From Nocardioides marmoriginsengisoli (GTDB lineage Bacteria; Actinomycetota; Actinomycetes; Propionibacteriales; Nocardioidaceae): a stretch of DNA of 64,000 bases. This document shows positions 1-8,256 of the stretch, one piece after another. A program made the translations under genes and the position numbers. How positions within the stretch are numbered: position 1 is the first letter of the stretch; each line of letters opens with the position of its first letter. Location: contig NZ_RJSE01000009.1 in the NCBI RefSeq assembly GCF_003725695.1, positions 186,001-250,000 on the forward strand. The letters are read 5' to 3'. The notes below the pieces were generated by a model, which ran no database searches, was not told where the DNA came from, and saw only the letters and a program-made list of their open reading frames with translations.

Positions 1-84
1 GGGTCGCGGCGTCGGCGGCTTGCCGGGCACGTACGCCGGGATGTCGGCGAGGGCGGCCCGGGGCTGCGGGGTGAGAGCGGTCAT
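1..84 (-). CDS. Aminotransferase N-terminal fragment (HisC / aromatic aminotransferase type)
   Basis: Only the first 28 codons lie in the window; the gene runs off the left edge. The ATG at 84 is preceded by a purine-rich stretch, and the translation contains RAALADIPAYVPGKP, the usual opening of actinobacterial histidinol-phosphate/aromatic-amino-acid aminotransferases, which are PLP enzymes. Its start is only 22 bases from that of the divergent EamA gene, so the two promoters must overlap. The call rests on this short motif; the catalytic part cannot be seen. Confidence 0.6.
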   Translation of the reverse strand, partial: MTALTPQPRAALADIPAYVPGKPPTPRP

Positions 85-106
85 CTCTTCACCCTAGAGT
101 TCTCGG

Positions 107-1054
107 ATGGCGTCGCGTAGTCCCGCACTCGGAGTCGGGTTGGTGGTCCTCGGAGCCACGTGCTTCACGGTGAACGCGGGCGTCTCCCGGGTGGCGCTGC
201 GCGGCGGCGTGGACCCGTCGATGCTCACCACGATCCGGGTGACGCTGACGTTCCTGACCCTGCTCGCGATCGCTGCGCTCTTCCGTCGATCGGCGTTGCG
301 GCCGCCGTCGGGGAGGCTGCTCGCCCTGGTGATCGGCCACGGCCTGATCGGTGTCGCGGCACTGCAGTGGACCTACTTCGTCGCGATCGACCGCCTCCCC
401 GTCGGGATGGCGCTGCTGCTGGAGTACCAGGCCCCGATCCTGGTGGCGCTCTGGGCGCGGTTCGTCCAGCGCGAGCCGGTGAGCCGCAACCTCTGGCTCG
501 GCCTGGCACTCGCGGTCGGCGGTCTCGCCGCGGCGACCGAGGTCTGGCACGGCGCGAGGTTCGACGGCCTCGGCGTCGCGGCCGGCTTCGCCGCGGCGAT
601 CTGCTTCGCGGGCTACTTCCTGATCGGCGAGGCGGGCGTCAGCAACGCCGACCCGCTCCGGATGATCCTCTGGTCGTTCGGGGTCGCGACCGTCGCGATC
701 AACCTGTTCGAACCGATCTCCGGCTTCGACACCGGCCTTCTGGACGACCGGGTGTCGATGCTCGGCGTCTTCGACGGCACCCAGGTGCCGCTCTGGGGCG
801 TGCTCGCCTGGATCGTGGTGCTGGGGACCGTGGTGCCCTTCTTCGCCGAACTGTTCGCGCTGGCCTTCGTCCGGGCGACGACCGTGACGGTGATCGCGAT
901 GCTCGAACCGATCGGCGTCTCGGCGCTCGGGTGGGCCTGGTTCCACGAGTCGCTCGGCGTCGTCGCCGTCCTGGGCTGCCTGGCCGTCGTGGCCGGCATC
1001 CTGATCGCGCAGGCGTCCCGGATCGATCACGACGCGCCGCCGGCCATCACCTAG
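107..1054 (+). CDS. EamA/DMT-family membrane exporter
   Basis: A 315-residue protein made almost wholly of hydrophobic segments, consistent with the ten-helix drug/metabolite transporter fold built from two EamA halves. The N-terminal half opens with a helix around residues 7-25 and contains the conserved YFVAIDRLPVGMALLLEYQAP stretch (first residues Y-F-V-A) near 88-108; the second half has the matching TTVTVIAMLEPIGVSALGW segment near 257-275. Members export amino acids, metabolites or drugs from the cytoplasm; the substrate cannot be read from sequence. It is divergent from the aminotransferase fragment and convergent with the dimethylargininase-like gene, with 11 bases between stops. No clear Shine-Dalgarno precedes the ATG, so it may be leaderless. 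Confidence 0.9.
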   Translation: MASRSPALGVGLVVLGATCFTVNAGVSRVALRGGVDPSMLTTIRVTLTFLTLLAIAALFRRSALRPPSGRLLALVIGHGLIGVAALQWTYFVAIDRLPVGMALLLEYQAPILVALWARFVQREPVSRNLWLGLALAVGGLAAATEVWHGARFDGLGVAAGFAAAICFAGYFLIGEAGVSNADPLRMILWSFGVATVAINLFEPISGFDTGLLDDRVSMLGVFDGTQVPLWGVLAWIVVLGTVVPFFAELFALAFVRATTVTVIAMLEPIGVSALGWAWFHESLGVVAVLGCLAVVAGILIAQASRIDHDAPPAIT

Positions 1055-1065
1055 ACGACCCGGAC

Positions 1066-1947
1066 CTAGCTCAGCCAGACCTCGCCGCGACCGGTCACCA
1101 GGTCCCGACCGAGGGTGACGTCGAGCGGGTTGGTCAGGCAGCGCACCGCGCCGCCGCCCTTGAGGAACTCACCGACCTCGACGATCACGATCTCGAAGCC
1201 CCAGGCCTCCAGGACCGACCGCACCCGGGACGGGCAGGACGGCATGACCACGGTCCGGCCGACGACGATCGAGTTCGCGCAGAAGGTCAGCGCCTCGGCC
1301 TCGGTGATCACCAGCGGGTCGGGGACCAGGGCGAGCAGCCGCTCGGCGGTCTCGGGTTCGAACGCGGCCGGGCAGACGATCGCGCGCTCGGAATCGAGCG
1401 GGCAGAAGGCCAGGTCGAGGTGGTACATCCCCGGGTGCGACGTCCGGAAGCCGTGCACGCTGACGTCGAGGTCGGCGGCCAGGTGCTTCAGCGCCAGCGG
1501 ATCGGTGCGCGGCCCGAACCCGACGACCAGCTCGCCGCGCCAGGCGAACGCGTCGCCGGCCTCGAAGTGGGCGCCGACGCCGCCGGCACCGGTGCGGAAG
1601 ACCCGCGCACCGCGCTGCCGGAACCAGGCCTCGGCGTCCCCGGTCTCCATCCGCCGCTGCCCGAAGCGCATGTGCGAGAGCTCGACCACCGGTCCGGACG
1701 CTGACTCGAGGGCCAGGCCGAGGTTCATCGCGTAGACCATGTCCGGCGCGTCCGAACGCTGCGGGAGCGTCTCCACGGTGCCGCCGACCGCGACGATCGC
1801 CGCGACGAGGGCGTCCCACTGGGCGCGAGTCCGGGCCGGATCGGGCTGGTCGTCGCGATCCATGAACGGATTGATCGCGTAGTCCACCCGGAAGTGGTCC
1901 GGCTCCACCATCAGGTACCGGCGCCCCCAGTCCAGCTCGTTCCCCAT
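1066..1947 (-). CDS. Dimethylargininase / amidinotransferase-family hydrolase
   Basis: A 293-residue guanidine-modifying enzyme of the arginine deiminase superfamily, most like dimethylarginine dimethylaminohydrolases, which turn methylated arginine into citrulline plus methylamine. Visible active-site features are HFEAGD (Glu129), MYHLD (His176) and GGGAVRCLT with nucleophile Cys270 near the C-terminus; the length fits the family. The ATG at 1947 is chosen because GGGGGAG lies just upstream; longer readings in this frame pass through the regulator region. It is divergent from the GntR gene at 2032, and two FadR-type palindromes between them suggest direct control by that regulator. Related members act on other guanidino compounds or ornithine, so the exact substrate is uncertain. 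Confidence 0.85.
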   Translation of the reverse strand: MGNELDWGRRYLMVEPDHFRVDYAINPFMDRDDQPDPARTRAQWDALVAAIVAVGGTVETLPQRSDAPDMVYAMNLGLALESASGPVVELSHMRFGQRRMETGDAEAWFRQRGARVFRTGAGGVGAHFEAGDAFAWRGELVVGFGPRTDPLALKHLAADLDVSVHGFRTSHPGMYHLDLAFCPLDSERAIVCPAAFEPETAERLLALVPDPLVITEAEALTFCANSIVVGRTVVMPSCPSRVRSVLEAWGFEIVIVEVGEFLKGGGAVRCLTNPLDVTLGRDLVTGRGEVWLS

Positions 1948-1968
1948 GTTGCTCCCCCAAATTGACCG

Positions 1969-1981
1969 ATTGTCAGACAAT
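1969..1981. promoter_or_regulatory. Probable GntR operator 1 (ATTGTCAGACAAT)
   Basis: A perfect inverted repeat ATTGTC-A-GACAAT, 22 bases upstream of the dimethylargininase-like start. It fits the T-N-GT-N3-AC-N-A pattern recognised by FadR-subfamily GntR proteins. A second copy of the core lies 49 bases away, centre to centre. Confidence 0.7.
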
Positions 1982-2018
1982 CTCAGTGTGCGGCACCGCC
2001 GTGGTTTCACGCAAATTT

Positions 2019-2029
2019 TTGTCGGACAA
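2019..2029. promoter_or_regulatory. Probable GntR operator 2 (TTGTCGGACAA)
   Basis: The inverted repeat TTGTC-G-GACAA shares the TTGTCNGACAA core with the site at 1969-1981 and ends two bases before the first possible start of the GntR gene. Binding here would block that gene's own promoter, so autoregulation is likely. Confidence 0.7.
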
Positions 2030-2031
2030 TC

Positions 2032-2715
2032 ATGGGGATGCCCCCGAATTCCTTCGCGAGCCTGAACGTCGAACCCGTGAGCACCGTCGACCGGGTCGCC
2101 GACGAGCTGCGCAGAGCGCTCTTCGAGGGCGAGATCGAACCCGGCACCCCGCTGCGCGAGGTCGCCCTGGCCACCTCGCTCGGCGTCTCCCGCTCGACCG
2201 TGCGGGAAGCCCTCGGCGCCCTGGTCGCCGACGGGCTCGTCGATCGCGTCGCCAACAAGGGCACCGTGGTGCACGCACTCACCCCGGAGGGGATCAGCGA
2301 CATCTGCCGCGCCCGGCTGGTGCTCGAAGCGGCCGGGATCGACGCCTGGGCGAACGCCTCCGAGGAGGCGCGAGCGGCGGTCCGCGCCGCCCAGGCCGAG
2401 TTCACCCGGCTGACCCGGAACCCGGTCACCGCGCAGGAGCTGACCGCGGCGCACCTGGACATCCACCGATCGATCGCCGCGCTGACCGAGTCACCGCGGC
2501 TGGTCGCCACCGCGGAGGCCCTGTACGCCGAGATCCGCCTCGCGCTCGCCCACCTCGACCGGGTGCGCGGCAACACCACCGAGCAGGCGCACGCGCACGG
2601 CGACCTGCTCGAGCTCCTCGAAGGCGGCCACCTCGACGAGGCCCGGGCCGCGCTGGTCGAGCACCTCGCCGGAGCCGAGGAATCGCTGATGGAGTCGGTC
2701 CAGCCTCTAGGGTGA
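2032..2715 (+). CDS. GntR-family transcriptional regulator (FadR/FCD type)
   Basis: A 227-residue cytoplasmic DNA-binding regulator. A winged helix-turn-helix occupies roughly residues 20-85, with LGVSRSTVREALGALVADGLV as recognition region (starting L-G-V-S). An all-helical FCD ligand domain follows, with metal/ligand-type histidines in HLDIHRSIAAL and HAHGDLLELL. The first ATG is at 2032; ATG 2038 and GTG 2077 are in-frame alternatives, and none has a convincing Shine-Dalgarno, so a leaderless transcript is possible. The two TTGTCNGACAA sites in the shared upstream region suggest it controls itself and the dimethylargininase-like gene, perhaps responding to a guanidino compound or its product (inference). 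Confidence 0.9.
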   Translation: MGMPPNSFASLNVEPVSTVDRVADELRRALFEGEIEPGTPLREVALATSLGVSRSTVREALGALVADGLVDRVANKGTVVHALTPEGISDICRARLVLEAAGIDAWANASEEARAAVRAAQAEFTRLTRNPVTAQELTAAHLDIHRSIAALTESPRLVATAEALYAEIRLALAHLDRVRGNTTEQAHAHGDLLELLEGGHLDEARAALVEHLAGAEESLMESVQPLG

Positions 2716-2719
2716 CGTC

Positions 2720-3097
2720 ATGAAGTTCGTGATCTGGCTCGTGATCAACGCCCTCGGGGTCGGAGCAGCGGTGTGGCTCCTCGACGACATCACCCTGCCC
2801 GGCGACACCACCACCAGCGACCGGCTGCTCACCCTGGTCATCGTCGGCGCGATCTTCGGCGTGATCACCTCGGTGGTGCGCCCGATCGTCAACTTCCTCT
2901 CGCTGCCGCTGATCATCCTGAGCCTCGGCCTGATGCTCTTCGTGACCAACGGCCTGATGCTGCTGCTCACCAGCAAGGTCGCCGACACCTTCAACCTCAA
3001 CTTCCACGTCGAAGGGTTCTGGACGGCGGTCTGGGGCGCGATCGTCATCTCGATCGCCTCGATGATCGCCACCGCGATCCTCCCCGACGGCAAGTGA
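2720..3097 (+). CDS. Phage holin family (4_2-type) membrane protein
   Basis: A 125-residue integral membrane protein with four hydrophobic segments, at about residues 4-20, 36-56, 62-82 and 100-120. The pattern, including the VRPIVNFLSLPLIILSLGL stretch (first residues V-R-P-I), matches the widespread small membrane family annotated as phage holin 4_2. Despite the name it is a common chromosomal protein with no proven lytic role, and no phage genes are nearby. Its stop overlaps the start of the phosphatase gene by four bases (GTGA), implying translational coupling. Confidence 0.85.
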   Translation: MKFVIWLVINALGVGAAVWLLDDITLPGDTTTSDRLLTLVIVGAIFGVITSVVRPIVNFLSLPLIILSLGLMLFVTNGLMLLLTSKVADTFNLNFHVEGFWTAVWGAIVISIASMIATAILPDGK

Positions 3098-3582
3098 GCG
3101 CCGGCGTACGCCGGGTCGCCTTCGTCTGCCTGGGCAACATCTGCCGCTCCCCCACCGCCGACGTGGTGATGGCCGCACTGCTCGAGCGGGCCGGCGTCGA
3201 CGGCGTCAGCGTCGAGAGCTGCGGCACGGCCGACTGGCACGTCGGCGGGCCGATGGACCGGCGGACGGCCGCCGTCCTCGACGACGCCGGGTACGACCCG
3301 AGCCGGCACCGGGCCCGGCAGTTCGGCCCGTCCTGGTTCGACCACGACCTGATCCTGACCATGGACGCGACCAACCACGCCGACGTCCTGGCGATGCTGC
3401 CGGCGGACCGGCACGACCGGGTCCGGCTGTTCCGGTCCTTCGACCCGGAGGTCGACCGGACCGGTCCGATCCCGGACGTCCCGGACCCCTGGAGCGGCGG
3501 TGAGGCCGGCTTCCTGGAGGTGCTCGCGATCGTCGAGCGGAGCTGCCGGGTGCTGCTGTCGGAGCTGGTCGAGACCGCCTGA
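3094..3582 (+). CDS. Low-molecular-weight protein tyrosine phosphatase
   Basis: A 162-residue cytoplasmic phosphatase that hydrolyses phosphotyrosine through a cysteinyl-phosphate intermediate. The P-loop CLGNICRS (nucleophile Cys12, Arg18) is at the N-terminus where the family places it, and the general-acid Asp is in the later PDVPDPW motif. The length is normal. GTG 3094 is selected because it gives an N-terminus leading straight into VAFVCLGNICRS and a four-base overlap with the preceding membrane protein. Actinobacterial homologues act in signalling or envelope polysaccharide control; the target here is unknown. Confidence 0.92.
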   Translation: MSAGVRRVAFVCLGNICRSPTADVVMAALLERAGVDGVSVESCGTADWHVGGPMDRRTAAVLDDAGYDPSRHRARQFGPSWFDHDLILTMDATNHADVLAMLPADRHDRVRLFRSFDPEVDRTGPIPDVPDPWSGGEAGFLEVLAIVERSCRVLLSELVETA

Positions 3583-3620
3583 GGCTCGACGTCTCACCAC
3601 TCGACGGCAAGGATGGCCCC

Positions 3621-3728
3621 ATGATCCTCACTTCGTTCGTCAACGAGCTGTCGGCGCACCCCCGGCACCGTGGTGACGTCACCACCGTGCCGCGGATGGG
3701 GCCTCGAGCAACCTCGGGCGCTCGGTAG
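3621..3728 (+). CDS. Possible 35-residue small protein
   Basis: A short open frame starting [16 protein letters not shown], with AAGGA seven bases before its ATG. It sits between the phosphatase and the fructosamine-kinase-family gene. I recognise no family and it has no membrane segment. A strong palindrome at 3663-3692 lies inside it, so this stretch may instead be a regulatory region that happens to be open. Confidence 0.25.
   Translation: MILTSFVNELSAHPRHRGDVTTVPRMGPRATSGAR
3663..3692. repeat. 30-base near-perfect palindrome
   Basis: Two 15-base arms, CGGCACCGTGGTGAC and GTCACCACCGTGCCG, meet with no loop, and 14 of 15 pairs match (3669/3686 do not). The absence of a loop favours a protein-binding site over an RNA hairpin. 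It is 45 bases upstream of the fructosamine-kinase-family start. Confidence 0.6.
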
Positions 3729-3737
3729 CCTCCGCTC

Positions 3738-4598
3738 ATGGCCCGGATGCGCACCCTCGCCGAACGTGCCGAGCACCTGCTCGGCGCAGCGGTCGTGTCC
3801 ACGGCTCCGGTGGCCGGCGGCGACACCTGTACGTCGACCCGGTTGCGCCTCTCCGACGGCCGGTCGGCGCTGATCAAGACCCGCCCGAACCCGCCGGCCG
3901 GGTTCTTCGAAGCCGAGGCTCGGGGGTTGCGCTGGCTTGCCGAACCGGGCGTCGCACCGGTCGCCGAGGTGCTCGGCGTCCAGGAGGACTGCCTGGTGCT
4001 GGGCTGGGTCGAGCCGACCAAGCCGACTCCCGAGGCCGCCGCCGAGTTCGGCCGGATGCTCGCCCGGCTGCACGCCAGCGGGGCCGAGGAATTCGGGGCC
4101 GAGCAGGACGGCTTCATCAGCACCCTGCCGCTGCCGAACCGCACCTGCCCCAGCTGGCCGGAGTTCTTCGCCGTACGCCGGATCCTGCCGTACCTGCGCC
4201 TGGTCACCGACCGCGGCCAGATCTCGCCGGCCGATGCCGAGGCCGTCGACGGCGTGGTCCGCAGGATCGTCGAGCTCGCCGGCCCCGACGAGCCCCCGGC
4301 CCGGCTGCACGGCGACCTCTGGTCGGGGAACCTGGTCTGGAGCGCCGACCGTTCCGCCGTCCTCGTCGACCCGTCGGCGTACGGCGGGCACCGCGAGACC
4401 GACCTGGCGATGCTGACCCTCTTCGGGATGCCGCAGCTGGCCCGGGTGCTCGCGGCGTACGCGGAGGAGACGCCGCTGGCGGACGGCTGGGAGGAGCGGC
4501 AACCGCTGCACCAGCTCTTCCCGCTGCTGGTGCATGCCGCCCTCTTCGGCGGCAGGTACGGAGCGTTGGCCGGCGACGCCGCGAGGAAGCTGCTCTGA
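3738..4598 (+). CDS. Fructosamine kinase family protein
   Basis: A 286-residue kinase of the fructosamine-3-kinase/APH fold. It has the ATP-binding Lys in ALIKTRP (near 55), the Brenner-type motif [10 protein letters not shown] containing catalytic Asp, and the metal-binding [10 protein letters not shown] segment in place of the DFD loop. Family members phosphorylate ketoamines formed by sugars on amines, promoting deglycation; some bacterial members act on other small molecules. The length is typical. ATG 3738 and ATG 3747 are both possible starts. A 30-base palindrome upstream may regulate it. Confidence 0.88.
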   Translation: MARMRTLAERAEHLLGAAVVSTAPVAGGDTCTSTRLRLSDGRSALIKTRPNPPAGFFEAEARGLRWLAEPGVAPVAEVLGVQEDCLVLGWVEPTKPTPEAAAEFGRMLARLHASGAEEFGAEQDGFISTLPLPNRTCPSWPEFFAVRRILPYLRLVTDRGQISPADAEAVDGVVRRIVELAGPDEPPARLHGDLWSGNLVWSADRSAVLVDPSAYGGHRETDLAMLTLFGMPQLARVLAAYAEETPLADGWEERQPLHQLFPLLVHAALFGGRYGALAGDAARKLL

Positions 4599-4612
4599 GG
4601 CTCGTCTCGACA

Positions 4613-4651
4613 GGCTCGACGTCCGAGCGACACGGGCTCGGCGTCCGAGCG
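4613..4651. repeat. Tandem 17-base repeats with internal dyads upstream of the response regulator
   Basis: GGCTCGACGTCCGAGCG at 4613-4629 is repeated with one change at 4635-4651. The 22-base offset is two helical turns. Each copy contains GCTCG-N5-CGAGC, a perfect five-base inverted repeat. They lie between the fructosamine-kinase stop and the two-component operon, so they could be paired regulator sites or a weak terminator. Confidence 0.5.
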
Positions 4652-4690
4652 TCTCAGCGGTTGTTAAGGCCTTGCTGGCACTCTTGGAGG

Positions 4691-5395
4691 GTGAGTCCTG
4701 AACCGAAGCCGCACATCCTCGTCGTCGACGACGACCGCGCCGTCCGCGAGTCCCTCCGCCGCTCCCTGGAGTTCAACGGCTACCAGGTGTCGATGGCCGC
4801 CGACGGGGCCGAGGCGCTGGCCGGGATCAGCAGCACCAACCCGGACGCCGTCGTGATGGACGTGATGATGCCGCGGCTCGACGGGATCGAGACCACCCGG
4901 GCGCTGCGCTCGGTCGGCAACCACGTGCCGATCCTGGTCCTGACCGCGCGCGACGCCGTCGGGGACCGGGTCGAGGGGCTCGATGCCGGGGCCGACGACT
5001 ACCTGACCAAGCCGTTCGCCCTCGACGAGCTGCTGGCCCGCCTGCGCGCGCTGCTGCGCCGGGTCGCGCCCGACCCGGCCGACCCGGACGAGAGGCTCGA
5101 GTTCGCCGGCCTAACCATGGACCTCGCGTCCCGCGAGGTCCTCCGCGGCGACCGGTCGATGACCCTGACCCGGACCGAGTTCGCCCTGCTCGAGCTCTTC
5201 CTCCGCCGCCCGAAGCGGGTGCTGGAGCGGTCCTTCATCCTCGAGGAGGTCTGGGGCTTCGACTTCCCGACGACGGCCAACAGCCTCGAGGTCTACGTGG
5301 GCTACCTGCGCCGCAAGACCGAGGCCGAGAACGAGCCGCGGCTGCTGCACACGGTGCGCGGCGTCGGCTACGTGCTGAGGGAAGAACCGACGTGA
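4691..5395 (+). CDS. mprA: OmpR-family response regulator, MprA-like
   Basis: A 234-residue DNA-binding response regulator. The receiver domain (residues 8-120) starts [21 protein letters not shown] (first residues H-I-L-V) and has phosphoacceptor Asp57 in MDVMMP and Lys107 in LTKPFA. A winged-helix effector domain fills about 140-230. The N-terminus closely resembles mycobacterial MprA, the envelope-stress regulator. GTG 4691 directly follows GGAGG with no spacer, which is unusual; a leaderless transcript or a TTG at 4661 are alternatives, but 4691 gives the normal family N-terminus. It overlaps the kinase gene by four bases and is followed by an HtrA-like protease, as in the mprAB-pepD locus. 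Confidence 0.9.
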   Translation: MSPEPKPHILVVDDDRAVRESLRRSLEFNGYQVSMAADGAEALAGISSTNPDAVVMDVMMPRLDGIETTRALRSVGNHVPILVLTARDAVGDRVEGLDAGADDYLTKPFALDELLARLRALLRRVAPDPADPDERLEFAGLTMDLASREVLRGDRSMTLTRTEFALLELFLRRPKRVLERSFILEEVWGFDFPTTANSLEVYVGYLRRKTEAENEPRLLHTVRGVGYVLREEPT

Positions 5396-6810
5396 GCCTG
5401 AAGGGGCCGGCGCAGACCAGTGCCTGGGCCGGCCTGCACTACCGGCAGTCGCTCGCCAGCCGGGTCACCCTGCTCACCACGGTCGCGGTGGGCTTCGCGG
5501 TCAGCGCGGTCGCGTTCGCGGCGTACGCGACCGTGCGCACCCAGACGATCGGCTCGCTCGACGACTCGCTGCTCTCCCGGGCCGACCAGGCGGCCGCGAC
5601 GAACACCCTCGACGTCCTCGCCGAGAAGCAGATCCCGCCGTGGGCGCTGGGCGCTGCCGACGTCAAGATCATCTTCGTCGACGCCAGCACCGTCCCGGCG
5701 ACCCAGCTCAGCGCGGACACCTCCGACGTCTTCGGCGTCGGTGCCCCCGAGGTGGCGGTCGCCCGGGGCGTCGACCAGCACTCGGCCCGGACCGTCTGGT
5801 CCTCCGGCGAGCGCTGGCGGGTGGTGGCGGTGCCGGCCGGCGACCACCAGGCGCTGGTGCTCGCCCAGTCGCTGGAGCCGACCGACCGGATGCTCGACCG
5901 GCTCGGCCTGGTGATGCTGCTCTTCGGCATCGCCGGCATGATCACCGCCGGCCTGGCCGGGTGGGCGGTGGCCCGCAACGGCCTGCGCCCGGTACGACGC
6001 CTCACCGCCGCGGTCGAGGACATCGCCCGGACCCAGCGGCTCGAGCCGATCCCGATCGAGGGCAGCGACGAGGTGGCCCGGCTGGCGCAGTCGTTCAACG
6101 CCCTGCTGCGCACCCTGTCCGCGTCCCAGCACCGGCAGCGGCAGCTGGTCGCCGACGCCGGCCACGAGCTGCGGACGCCGCTGACCTCGCTGCGCACCAA
6201 CCTCGACCTGCTGGTCCAGGCGGACGCGACCACCGGCCTCTCCCCGGAGAGCCGCGCCGAGCTGCTCGACGACGTCCGCGCCCAGATCGGCGAGATGACC
6301 ACGCTGATCGGGGACCTGGTCGAGCTGGCGCGCGAGGAGCCGGTCGCGCCCACCGTCGAGCCGGTCGAGCTGACCGCCGTCCTGGAGCAGGCGATCGCCC
6401 GGGTACGACGCCGCGCCGACGTCGAGTTCGAGGTGCAGATGTCGCCGTGGTGGGTGATCGGCGAGGCCGACGCCCTGGAGCGCGCGATCACGAACCTGCT
6501 CGACAACGCCGCCAAGTGGAGCCCGCCGGGAGAGACCGTCACCGTGGTGCTCAGCGAGGGCACCCTGATGGTCGGCGACCGCGGACCCGGCATCGCGGCG
6601 CACGACCTGCCGCACGTCTTCGAACGCTTCTACCGGTCCGCGGAGTCGCGCGGGATGACGGGTTCGGGACTCGGCCTCTCCATCGTCCGCTCGATCGCCG
6701 AGCGTCACGGCGGGATCGTCCGGGCCGGCACCGGCCCCGGCGGCGGGGCCGGATTCTGGTTCAGCCTGCCCGGCCAGGCCTCGCCCCCGGAAGTCTTGGC
6801 TCGGTCGTAG
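5392..6810 (+). CDS. mprB: Membrane sensor histidine kinase, MprB-like
   Basis: A 472-residue sensor kinase partnered with the preceding regulator through a GTGA overlap. One membrane helix is at about 26-48 and another at 172-194, with an extracytoplasmic sensor domain between. HAMP follows at about 195-245, then the phosphoaccepting His258 in [14 protein letters not shown]. The ATPase domain has N-box NLLDNAAKW (368-376), G1 DRGPGI (396-401) and G2 GSGLGLS (424-430). All catalytic boxes are intact. By analogy with MprB it would sense unfolded extracytoplasmic protein or envelope damage and phosphorylate Asp57 of the regulator. Confidence 0.9.
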   Translation: MSLKGPAQTSAWAGLHYRQSLASRVTLLTTVAVGFAVSAVAFAAYATVRTQTIGSLDDSLLSRADQAAATNTLDVLAEKQIPPWALGAADVKIIFVDASTVPATQLSADTSDVFGVGAPEVAVARGVDQHSARTVWSSGERWRVVAVPAGDHQALVLAQSLEPTDRMLDRLGLVMLLFGIAGMITAGLAGWAVARNGLRPVRRLTAAVEDIARTQRLEPIPIEGSDEVARLAQSFNALLRTLSASQHRQRQLVADAGHELRTPLTSLRTNLDLLVQADATTGLSPESRAELLDDVRAQIGEMTTLIGDLVELAREEPVAPTVEPVELTAVLEQAIARVRRRADVEFEVQMSPWWVIGEADALERAITNLLDNAAKWSPPGETVTVVLSEGTLMVGDRGPGIAAHDLPHVFERFYRSAESRGMTGSGLGLSIVRSIAERHGGIVRAGTGPGGGAGFWFSLPGQASPPEVLARS

Positions 6811-6855
6811 GGCCCACACAGAGACCTCTCAGGATGCCTGGGCAAGATCGTCTGC

Positions 6856-8220
6856 ATGACAGACCAGAACACTCCCGAAGGCAACGACACCACTCCCGGC
6901 GATGGGACGCCCGAGGTGACCTCCTGGTCTGCCTTGCCACCGACCCCGGCTGAGACCCCGGTCGACCAGCAGCAGAATTACACCCAGCCCCTGCCGCCGT
7001 TCCAACAGCCCGCCCCCCTCGCGACCACGACCGCACCCGTGCGTCGTGCGGGAGGCTTGACGGCGACGGTGCTGGTGGGTGCGCTGCTGCTCGGAGGGGG
7101 AGCCGGGGTCGGTGGCGCCGCCTGGTACGACGCCTGGAAGAACGACGACGGCACCACCAGCGCCTCGTCGAGCGGCTCCGGCGCGATCAAGGCCACCAAC
7201 GCCGCGGCCGGCCCGAGCGGTTCGGTCGAGAAGGTCGCCTCCTCGGTGCTGCCGTCGGTGGTGAAGATCAACGTGACCGGCGGCTCCGGCACCGGCTCGG
7301 GATCCGGGATCGTGCTGAAGGCGGACGGCACCATCCTGACCAACAACCACGTGGTCTCGCTCGCCGGCGACAACGGCACCATCACCGTGAACTTCAACAA
7401 CGGCAAGACCGTCAAGGCCACCGTCGTCGGGACCGACCCGGTCACCGACATGGCGGTGATCAAGGCCGAGGGCGTCTCCGACCTGACCCCGGCGACGATC
7501 GGAAAGTCCTCGGACCTCCAGGTCGGCCAGTCCGTGGTCGCGGTCGGGTCGCCGTACGGGCTGAACGCGACCGTCACCACCGGTATCGTCTCGGCGCTCA
7601 ACCGGCCGGTCTCGGTGCAGGCCGAGAACGAGACCCCGTCGAACCCGCTGCAGCAGTTCGGCTTCGGTGAGCAGCAGCAACAGCAGCAGGCGCCGGCCAA
7701 CAACAGCACCACCTACCCGGCGATCCAGACCGACGCCGCGATCAACCCGGGCAACTCGGGAGGCCCGCTGGTCGACATGAACGGCCGCGTGGTCGGGGTG
7801 AACTCCTCGATCCGGACCGCGGACAGCTCCTCGCTCTCCGGCTCCGGCGGATCGATCGGCCTGGGCTTCGCGATCCCGATCGACGAGGTGCTCCCGATCG
7901 TCAACCAGATCGTCGACGGCGAGACCCCGACGCACGCCCGGCTGGCGGTCACCGTCTCCGACGTCACCGCGAAGACCCTGGCACAGGGCGCCCAGGTCCA
8001 GTCGGTCCAGTCCGGCGGAGCAGCCGACAAGGCCGGCCTGAAGAAGGGTGACGTGATCACCAAGGTCGACGAGGACCTGATCGACGGCTCGGAGTCCCTG
8101 ATCGCCACCATCCGCGGCCACCGGCCGGACGACAAGGTGACCCTGACCTACCTGCGCGGCACCGAGACCCGGACCACGACGGCGACCCTCGGCTCCGACG
8201 CGGAGTCCGACAACTCCTAG
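6856..8220 (+). CDS. HtrA/DegP-type membrane-anchored serine protease with PDZ domain (PepD-like)
   Basis: A 454-residue envelope protease. A cytoplasmic Pro/Gln-rich tail of about 65 residues precedes a single membrane helix (66-90), then a trypsin-like domain with His165 (NNHVV), Asp198 (TDMAVIK) and Ser301 (NPGNSGGPL), and a PDZ domain at about 360-440. A Gln run at 273-278 lies in a surface loop. This topology is that of mycobacterial PepD/HtrA2, which degrades misfolded exported protein and is controlled by MprAB. It begins 45 bases after the kinase gene, so co-transcription is likely; a TCTCAG element at 6827-6832 also occurs at 4652-4657 before the regulator. Confidence 0.93.
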   Translation: MTDQNTPEGNDTTPGDGTPEVTSWSALPPTPAETPVDQQQNYTQPLPPFQQPAPLATTTAPVRRAGGLTATVLVGALLLGGGAGVGGAAWYDAWKNDDGTTSASSSGSGAIKATNAAAGPSGSVEKVASSVLPSVVKINVTGGSGTGSGSGIVLKADGTILTNNHVVSLAGDNGTITVNFNNGKTVKATVVGTDPVTDMAVIKAEGVSDLTPATIGKSSDLQVGQSVVAVGSPYGLNATVTTGIVSALNRPVSVQAENETPSNPLQQFGFGEQQQQQQAPANNSTTYPAIQTDAAINPGNSGGPLVDMNGRVVGVNSSIRTADSSSLSGSGGSIGLGFAIPIDEVLPIVNQIVDGETPTHARLAVTVSDVTAKTLAQGAQVQSVQSGGAADKAGLKKGDVITKVDEDLIDGSESLIATIRGHRPDDKVTLTYLRGTETRTTTATLGSDAESDNS

Positions 8221-8234
8221 ACCCGGGGTGGGAA

Positions 8235-8256
8235 GAGCGCGGCGGGACCCGCGCTC
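8235..8256. terminator. Bidirectional hairpin between convergent genes
   Basis: GAGCGCGG and CCGCGCTC form a perfect eight-base stem around a six-base loop. The hairpin lies between the protease stop and the pabB stop, reaching into the latter. There is no U-tract, as is usual for actinobacterial terminators. Confidence 0.65.

Noticed and set aside
2720-3097. Holin-family gene as a sign of a prophage
   Set aside because: No other phage gene, integrase or attachment repeat is nearby, and this family is a common chromosomal membrane protein.
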